This document shows, one piece after another, positions 57,842 to 64,000 of a stretch of 64,000 nucleotides of DNA. The notes under the pieces are model-generated. The model worked only from the letters and a program-made list of their open reading frames with translations. It did not search any database and was not told the DNA's origin. Source of the DNA: Streptacidiphilus sp. 4-A2. GTDB taxonomy: Bacteria; Actinomycetota; Actinomycetes; Streptomycetales; Streptomycetaceae. How positions within the stretch are numbered: position 1 is the first letter of the stretch; each line of letters opens with the position of its first letter. Made by a program: the position numbers and the translations under genes. The stretch spans positions 124,001 through 188,000 of the forward strand of contig JAAFYY010000001.1 of NCBI GenBank assembly GCA_014284505.1, in the 5' to 3' direction.

Positions 57842-59452
57842 AAGCGCCGAGCCCCCGGCGGTGGTGCTGGTCGTCGAGGACAGCGCCGCCAACCGCTATG
57901 TGCTGTGCAGCTGGCTCAGGCGGGCTGGCCACACCGTGGTCGAGGCGGCCGACGGCGGCGAGGCACTGGCCCAGCTCGACCCGGCCGACGCGGCGGACCT
58001 GCCGGAACTGGCCGTGGTGGACGTCCGGCTCCCCGACATCAGCGGCTACGAGATCTGCGAGTACATCAAGGCCACCCCTCGGACAGCGGGCATGCCGGTC
58101 ATCCATGTGTCGGCCACCGCCATCGCCACCGCGGACCGCACCCAGGGGCTGTTCCGGGGCGCGGACGCCTACCTCACCGAACCGATCGCGCCCAGCGAGC
58201 TGCTGGCGACCGTCACCGCCGCGCTCCGCTACGGCCGCGCCCGGGCCGGCGCCGAACGCCTCGCCCGACGGCTCAGCGCGCTGAACCAGGCCACGCTGGA
58301 GATGTACGGCGCGCCGGACAGCGAGGGGCTGGCGGTCGCGGCCGCCGGCGGGGCGACCGCCCTGTTCGGCTCGGGCGCCGTCGTGCTCACCCAGGTCCCG
58401 CAGACGGACACCGTGCGGCTGACCTACGACGCGGGCAGCGCCCGCCCGGTCTCCCGCCCGGCCCCCGCGGACCTGCTGCGGGAGCTGACCCGGGGCGGAC
58501 TGGAGGACCGGGTCGGCGTGGAGGTCCGCTCCCTGCCGGCAGCGGTGTGGCACGCGTGGCTGACGCCGGGCGCGGTCGGTGCGCGACCGGCCGGTGACGC
58601 CGTGCTGGTGGCGGCGCGCACCAAGCTCGACCGCCCGGCGGTGTGCATCGCGGTGAGCGCCGGGGCGGTGCGCGGCGACGAGGACCGCAAGGTGCTCACG
58701 CAGTTCGCCCAGGCCTGTGCCCTCGCCCTGGAGGCTCTGCGCAGCTACAGCGAGGAGCACATGCTGGCGCTGACCCTCCAGCGTTCCTTCCTGCCCGGAA
58801 GGCTGCCGCGCGTCCCCGGGTCGAACCGGCCGTCCGCTATGTCCCGGCCACCACCCAGAACCGGGTCGGCGGCGACTTCTACGAAGCTCTCAGCACACCC
58901 GACGGCTTCCTGCTGGCCGTCGGGGACGTGGTCGGGCACTCGCTGCAGGCCGCCGTGGTCATGGGCGAACTGCGCCACGCCCTGCGCGCGTACGCCATCG
59001 AGGGCCACAGCCCCCGCACGGTTCTGGAACTCCTCGACACCCTGCTGGTCCGCCAGTGGCCGGGGTGGACCGCGACGGTGTGTGTGGCGCTGGTCGCCCC
59101 CGGCCACGGCAGCGTGACGATCGCCAACGGCGGCCACCTGCCGCCGCTGCTGCTCGCCCCGGACGGGACCGCGGCCTTCGTCGACGACCACGGCCCGCTC
59201 ATCGGCATCGGCCTTCCCCAGCCCGCGTCGACCGTCCACGGGATCGCCGACGGGACCCGGATCCTGATGGTGACCGACGGCCTCATCGAGACCCGGAGCA
59301 GCGACATCACCGACCGACTGGAAGAACTGCGCGGCGCCGCCCGGGCTGCTCCGACACCGCCGGAGGAACTGTGCGAATCGCTGCTGGAGACCTTCGGCGC
59401 CGAACAGGACGACGACATCGTGCTGTTCGCCGCGCGGATCACCCGGCCGTGA
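57828..59452 (+). CDS. Response regulator with GAF-like and SpoIIE phosphatase domains (one frameshift)
   Basis: ATG 57828 lies inside the end of the kinase gene. Receiver: VLVVEDSAANRYVLCSWLRR, LAVVDVRLPDISGYEIC, ADAYLTEPIAP. A central GAF-like region (about 140-305) follows, then the phosphatase: YSEEHMLALTLQRSFLPGRL. At about 58817 GGGG is reduced to GGG; repaired, VEPAVRYVPATTQNRVGGDF continues to LLAVGDVVGHSLQAAVVMGE, ILMVTDGLIETRSS and QDDDIVLFAARIT. About 541 residues. Its phosphatase half is a close paralogue of the one at 46.3 kb. Confidence 0.85.
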
Positions 59453-59583
59453 TCCGAACGGGCGTCCGGTCGGCGCCTCCGGCCGGGCGGCCGCCGATAT
59501 GCTGGGGCGGGTACATCGGCGCGGAGGCCCTTGATCGCATGCGGTGCACGCTGTCGGCCAGGGGCCGCGGTGAGGAGGCCGGT

Positions 59584-60402
59584 GTGAGAAGCGCACGTAC
59601 ACTGCCGACCCTGGACCCGGTCGAGGTGGGCGACCATGTCTGCTGGCTGGTCGACCAGGGCGACGACTTCACCGGCACCGCCCGCGCGTTCCTCTCCGAC
59701 GGCGCGCTCTTCGGCGACAAGGTGCTCGTCGTCGGCTCGCCGGGGAGCCGCTGGCTGCGGCACGGCAGCGCCCAGGGCCTGGTGGTGGACCCGGGCGCCG
59801 GGGGTGGCGCCGGCAGCTGCTGGGACGCGGAGGCGATTCTCGGCGTGGTCCGCCGGGAGGCCGACACGGCCAGCCGGGAGGGCTTCCGCGCGCTGCGCGT
59901 GCTGGCCAGGATGGACCGGCTGTGGCCCGACGGCGCCAGCCCCGCGCAGGTCGCCCGGCACGAGCTGGGCCTGGACGCCCTGGTCGCCGAGGGCGGGGCG
60001 CTGGTGGTGTGCGCCTACCACCGGCACAGTTTTCCCCGCGCGTCCGTGGAGCAGTCGGTCGGTGTACATCCCCATACTGTGGGCATGAGGCCGGTGATGC
60101 CGGATTTTCGGATGTTCAGCGCTGGACGGGACTGCTGGAGCGTGAGCGGCGTGGTGGACAGCGACGGGGCCGCGTCCTTCCGTACAGCGGTCAGCGGACT
60201 GCTGTCGGGGTCCGCGACGGTACGGCTGCGCTGCGAGGGCCTGGAACTGATGGACGCGGCCGGGATGCAGGCCCTGGCGGAGGCCGCGGCCGCCTTCCCC
60301 GGCCGCACGGTCGTGGTGGAGGGCGCGAACGAGACCGTGCGCCGCTGCTGGGCGCTGCTCGGCTACGACGCCGCGCAGATCCCGGTGGAGCTGGCGCCAT
60401 GA
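59584..60402 (+). CDS. MEDS sensor domain fused to STAS antagonist
   Basis: A 272-residue intact protein; GTG 59584 was chosen for the AGGAGG five bases upstream. The N-terminal half is a MEDS (DcmR sensory) domain: VEVGDHVCWLVDQGDDFTGT, then FLSDGALFGDKVLVVGS and ALVVCAYHRHSFPRAS. The C-terminal quarter is STAS-like (FRMFSAGRDCWSVSGVVDSD, LELMDAAGMQALAEAAAAFP). The DAAG in place of DSSG removes the usual phosphoserine, so it may act by binding alone. It is directly coupled to a MEDS-ATPase gene. Confidence 0.8.
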   Translation: MRSARTLPTLDPVEVGDHVCWLVDQGDDFTGTARAFLSDGALFGDKVLVVGSPGSRWLRHGSAQGLVVDPGAGGGAGSCWDAEAILGVVRREADTASREGFRALRVLARMDRLWPDGASPAQVARHELGLDALVAEGGALVVCAYHRHSFPRASVEQSVGVHPHTVGMRPVMPDFRMFSAGRDCWSVSGVVDSDGAASFRTAVSGLLSGSATVRLRCEGLELMDAAGMQALAEAAAAFPGRTVVVEGANETVRRCWALLGYDAAQIPVELAP

Positions 60403-61395
60403 ACGAGCGCACCAACCGCGCGGAGGCCGGGCCCGACACCGGGGCCGGCACCAGGGCCGACGACGCCGGGGCCGGGCCCGTGTTCCGGCACGAGCTGTAC
60501 CCGTACGCGGGCGAGGCCGAGTTCCTGTCGGGGGCGCTCTCCTTCATCGACGACGCCCGCTCCGGGCAGGAGCTGGTGCTGGTCGCGGTCGCCGGCTCCA
60601 AGGAGCAGATGCTGCGCGCGGAGCTGGAGGGCACCGAAGCGGCGGCGACTGTGTCCTTCATGGACACCTCCGCGCTGGGCCGCAACCCGGTCGGCTGATC
60701 CCCGCCTGGCAGGAGTGGATCGCCAAGCAGACCACCGGGGCCACCAGGTGCGCGGGATCAGTGAGTCGTCCTGGGCGGACCGCACCATCGACGAGGCCGG
60801 CGAGCTGCACTATCACGAGTGGCTGCTGAACCTCGCCTTCGCCCATTCGCCCGCCTGGTGGCTGCTCTGCCCCTACGACACCGCCTCGCTCGAACCCGCC
60901 GTGCTGGAGGCCGCCGAGCGCTGCCACCCGCTGGTTCTGAACGAGGGCAGCCACGGCCCCAGCAGTGCCTTCGTGGACGAGCCGTACACCTTCGCCGAGC
61001 TCAGTTCACCGTGCGACCCCTATCAGGAGCTGTCCTTCCACACCGGGGAACTGGCGGCGGTCCGGGCCAGGGTGACGGCCTGCGCCACGGAACACGGGCT
61101 GGAGGGCGCCCGGTTGCGGGAGCTGCTGATCGCCGCCACCGAGGTCGCCTCGAACAGCATCAAGTACGGCGGCGGCCGGGGAACGCTGCACGTCTGGGCC
61201 GAGGAGTCGCGCCTGGTCTGCGAGTTCCACGATTCCGGCCATGTCGAGGATCCGATGGTCGGCCGGGTCCGCCCCACCCTCGACCAGACCGGCGGACGGG
61301 GCCTGTGGCTGGTCCAGCAGCTGTGCGACCTGGTCCAGATCCGCTCCACCGCCGAGACGGGGACCACCGTCCGGCTCCACTTCGGCCTGAGCTGA
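60399..61395 (+). CDS. MEDS sensor domain fused to RsbW-like ATPase (two frameshifts)
   Basis: ATG 60399 overlaps the preceding stop (ATGA). The MEDS half begins FRHELYPYAGEAEFLSGALS; breaks at about 60692 and 60740 (single bases) join IPAWQEWIAKQTTGGHQVRG to EAGELHYHEWLLNLAFAHSP and WWLLCPYDTASLEPAVLEAA. The C-terminal GHKL ATPase has LLIAATEVASNSIKYGGGRG, FHDSGHVEDPM and GGRGLWLVQQLCDLVQI. About 331 residues. Likely an anti-sigma-type kinase sensing the same cue as its MEDS-STAS partner. Confidence 0.8.
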
Positions 61396-61519
61396 ACGGC
61401 GGCGCCCCGGCAGCGGTGACGGCGGCGCGGATCTTCCGGCGGGTGCGGCCGCGAGCCGGCCCTCGCCCGCCCCGTTCCCGGTGCGCGGAGGGCCGACCGA
61501 CAGGCGGCGGCGTATACCG

Positions 61520-63318
61520 TCAGATCAGCGAAGCAACCCAGTTCCAGTTGCCGGGAGCCTTGGACGCGGGCCCGAAGGGGTCGGCCGCGTCGCCGGTGCC
61601 CGGGTAGAGCCACAGGTTGCCGTGACTGTCACGGGCCAGCAGATCCGGCCGCCCGTCCCCGGTCAGGTCGCCCGGAACGGCCATGGCGGTGGCCCAGTTC
61701 CAGTTGCCGGGGACCTTGTGCGCGGGCCCGTACGGGTTGGCCGCGTCGCCGGTGCCCGGGTAGAGCCAGAGGTTGCCGTGACTGTCACGGGCCAGCAGAT
61801 CCGGCCGCCCGTCCCCGGTCAGGTCGCCGGTGGCGATCAGCTGGGTGGCCCAGTTCCAGTTGCCCGGGAGCCTGGACGCGTGCCCGAGGGGCGTGGTGCC
61901 GCTGCCCGAGACCGGGTAGGCCCACAGGTTGCCGTGCCCGTCGCGGACCAGCAGGTCGCCCGGGCCGGGCTGCCCCAGTGCGGCGGTGCCGGTCATGGCC
62001 GTGGCCCAGCGCCAGTTGCCGCCCAGATCCGAGTAGGCGTTCAGGGAGAGGTCGGGGACCCCGGTCTGTTCGGGCTCCACGAGGTGCCCGGTCGCCCGGT
62101 CGACCGCGAAGATCAGGGTGCCGGGCTGCTGGTCCGCCGGGTCGACCGGACCCACCGTGGTGAAATCCCCCAGCGTCGTGGGCTCGGTGCCATGGGCCGT
62201 CATGGCCCCGAAGGGCCGGGCGGCCTGACCGGTGCCGGGCATCAGATACGTGTCGCCCCCGCCGCCCATCACATACAGATCGACCCGGCCGTCCCCGGTG
62301 AAGTCGTGCGGGGGCTGGGCCGGGACGACCTGGAGCGCCGCGTTCGACGTGGCCAGCAGCCTGCCGGTGGGGCCGTAGGTGGTGAGCGTCCCGTCCAGCG
62401 CCGCGGTGTGCCGCAGCGTGTAACCGGCCGCGGCCGTCAGCGTGACCGCGGTGCCGTCGCCGGAGCCGTCGATCGTGAACGGCGGCAGGCTGAGGGTCAG
62501 CGATCCGTCCGGGCCCACCGTCCAGGTGTCGTTCTGCGGAACCGAGCCGGCGCCCTGGAACTGCGACTGCACCTGTACGAGTTGCGCGAATCCGGCCGCG
62601 GTGAAGCCGGCCGCGGCCAGAGCCCCGGCGGTGAAGGTGTAGAACAGCCGCGCGCCCTGGACGCTCTGCGGCAGAGTGCTGTTGTAGCTGACCCCGCAAC
62701 GGGCGAGGGGGTACTCACGGTCGGAGGTGACCACCATCGGCGCGCTGTCCGACCAGGGATTCCAGCTCCCCTGGCTGGAACACATGTCCGCGGCATCCTG
62801 CACCTCCAGGACCTGGACATGGGTGTACGGTCCGCCCGACTGCTGCGCCAGTACCGTCCCGGTCGCACCGTCCACCAGCTGCGCCGACACCTCGAACCCC
62901 ACCGCCATCGGGCCGGCGACCCCGATCTGCAGCGTCGTCGTGCCGGCCGTGACCGGTCCGGAGGTGGCCGACCCGAGGTCGACCTCCTGCGAGCCCGCCA
63001 CCGGCCCCGGCTCGACCGCCAGCGCGGTCCCCTGGGCGTCGGCGACGGACAGGTCCACCGCCCCCGGCTCCCAGCCGTACGCGTTGTCGAAGACCACCCG
63101 CAGGAACGCGTCCGTGGGCGGCGGCGAAGCGACCGCCACCTGGATGTCCATCGGCGAACCGCCGAAGGTGACCGAGCCGGAGCCGCTGCCCGGACCGTGA
63201 CCGACACCGACGATCCGGTCGCGGCCATCGCCGTCCCCGGCACCGCGGCCACGCCCGCGGCCGACCCGACACTGAGCGCGACCGTAGCTCCTATGGCGCG
63301 CAACGTCCTTGATCTCAC
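61520..63318 (-). CDS. Secreted FG-GAP/VCBS repeat protein (one frameshift)
   Basis: GTG 63318 follows GGGGGACGA. A Sec signal peptide (RSRTLRAIGATVALSVGSAA, then GVAAVPGTAMAATG) ends in an AMA-type cleavage site. After one C is added at about 63200, a beta-rich region follows (VTFGGSPMDIQVAVASPPPT), and the C-terminal half holds FG-GAP/VCBS repeats, including four 52-residue units built on GDLTGDGRPDLLARDSHGNL and PGNWNWA. DxDxDG-like loops suggest calcium binding. About 598 residues. Extracellular; ligand unknown. Confidence 0.8.
61538..62040 (-). repeat. Four 156-bp repeats inside the FG-GAP gene
   Basis: The GTTCCAGTTG-type landmark recurs at 61541, 61697, 61853 and 62009 (the last as GCGCCAGTTG), exactly 156 bases (52 codons) apart. 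The first two copies are almost identical at the DNA level; the others diverge. In-frame tandem duplication of a propeller blade is the simplest reading. Confidence 0.8.
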
Positions 63319-63573
63319 AGAAATCGTCCCCCTCGCTGCCGGTCGGCAGCCTCGTTGACCAGCGGGCGACCGGCCCTGCCCGGATCGCCTGCCCGACAGT
63401 CCACTCCACTGTTACAGGGACGAATCCATAGCGGCTCAACGAGCAGGCGAACCCGCACAGATGACCACGTCCGCGGTCAGGATCCCAGGGTTCCGCCCGT
63501 GCCGGCCCCCGGGCGTGCTGCGCCGATCCGCTGCCCTGGGCACGGATGTTACCGCAGGTCATGTGTGGTGCGA

Positions 63574-64000
63574 CTACCCCCCGATGCCCATGCCTCCGCT
63601 GACGATGAGATTGTCCCCGGTGATGTAGCCGGAGGCCGCAGAGGCCAGGAAGGCCACGGCCTCGGCGACGTCGGTGGGCAGCCCCACCCGGCCGAGGGGA
63701 ATGCCCGCGCCCCAGGACTCAAGGGTCTCCCGGGGATGCCCATCCGGCTGTAGACCGGGGTGTCGATCGCGCCGGGACTGACGGCGTTGACCCGGATCCG
63801 GCGCGGTGCCAGTTCCAGCGCGGCACTGCGCATCAGCGGGAGGAGGGCGCCCTTGGCGGCGACCATGGCGGGCGCCGCGATCCCGGTACCCGCACCGATG
63901 GTGAAGATGACGGACGCGCCGTCGTTGAGCAGCGGCAGAGCCTTCTGCAGCGTGAAGAAGTTGCCCTTGACATTGATGTCGAACAGGTCGTCGAAGTCCG
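63574..64000 (-). CDS. Short-chain dehydrogenase (N-terminus beyond right edge; one frameshift)
   Basis: C-terminal part of a classical [43 protein letters not shown] and [20 protein letters not shown]. At about 63735 one C is missing; the repaired end reads [20 protein letters not shown] then [19 protein letters not shown] and TAG at 63574. The Rossmann glycine loop lies outside the window. The usual catalytic tyrosine position before AAKGALL reads as MVAAKG (Met instead of Tyr), which would impair catalysis unless compensated. Confidence 0.8.
   Translation of the reverse strand, partial: GLRRPVRHQCQGQLLHAAEGSAAAQRRRVRHLHHRCGYRDRGARHGRRQGRPPPADAQCRAGTGTAPDPGQRRQSRRDRHPGLQPDGHPRETLESWGAGIPLGRVGLPTDVAEAVAFLASAASGYITGDNLIVSGGMGIGG

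Noticed and set aside
1..64000. Programmed ribosomal frameshifting as the cause of broken frames
   Set aside because: Too many unrelated genes are affected, shifts go both ways, and no slippery-site-plus-pseudoknot pattern recurs. Homopolymer miscounts explain them more simply.
1..64000. CRISPR arrays, tRNA or rRNA genes, insertion sequences, biosynthetic gene cluster
   Set aside because: No regular spacer-repeat pattern, no tRNA-like cloverleaf or rRNA sequence noticed, no transposase, and no NRPS, PKS or RiPP core genes.

Overview
The window is very GC-rich, densely coded DNA from a streptomycete-like actinobacterium (Streptomyces, Kitasatospora or a close relative). This rests on the DUF574-type methyltransferase, paired Ser/Thr kinases with beta-propeller domains, a TetR/MarR/GNAT/SDR accessory repertoire, a large-subunit catalase, CYTH-CHAD, DDAH and many STAS, ATPase and SpoIIE partner-switching proteins. 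No rRNA, tRNA, CRISPR array, transposase or phage gene was seen.

Layout. 1-6 kb: methyltransferase (cut by the left edge) and two translationally coupled kinases. 6-18 kb: short regulator/enzyme pairs (methyltransferase, MFS pump with MarR, cation transporter, CMD protein, GNAT, SDR with TetR and twin operators, methyltransferase, NUDIX, hydrolase behind a possible leader peptide, NAD(P)-binding protein, enoyl-CoA hydratase). 18-23 kb: MgtC-like, LytR-CpsA-Psr and AI-2E-family membrane proteins and an NmrA-like reductase. 23-28.5 kb: a multidomain phosphatase/ATPase sensor and an RsbQ-RsbP-STAS module. 28.7-37.7 kb: catalase, transketolase, a methyltransferase/CDGSH/heme-oxygenase-like group, DDAH and a glutamate-cysteine-ligase-like enzyme. 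37.8-44.7 kb: small, membrane and stress proteins including a ferritin-like protein and CYTH-CHAD. 44.7-61.4 kb: a nearly unbroken island of partner-switching genes (STAS proteins, anti-sigma ATPases, SpoIIE phosphatases, receivers, two histidine kinases, an RsbR-RsbS-RsbT-RsbX-like operon and a MEDS-STAS/MEDS-ATPase pair). 61.5-64 kb: a secreted FG-GAP repeat protein and an SDR cut by the right edge.

The genes suggest an environmental-stress locus. Sensors (RsbQ/RsbP, stressosome-like RsbR/RsbS, MEDS, CHASE3 and PAS/GAF proteins) feed kinases and phosphatases acting on STAS antagonists. Plausible outputs (catalase, ferritin-like protein, glutathione/gamma-glutamyl-type ligase) lie nearby, each preceded by a sequence resembling the Streptomyces sigma-B promoter. 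No sigma factor gene lies in the window, so the target is unknown.

Data quality. About two thirds of the genes are broken by one-base (sometimes two-base) indels, nearly always a G or C run one base short or long. The protein always resumes in another frame with conserved family sequence. I read these as sequencing or assembly errors. Such genes are listed as single CDSs spanning the break, with the break position given; their coordinates are reconstructions from frame and homology.
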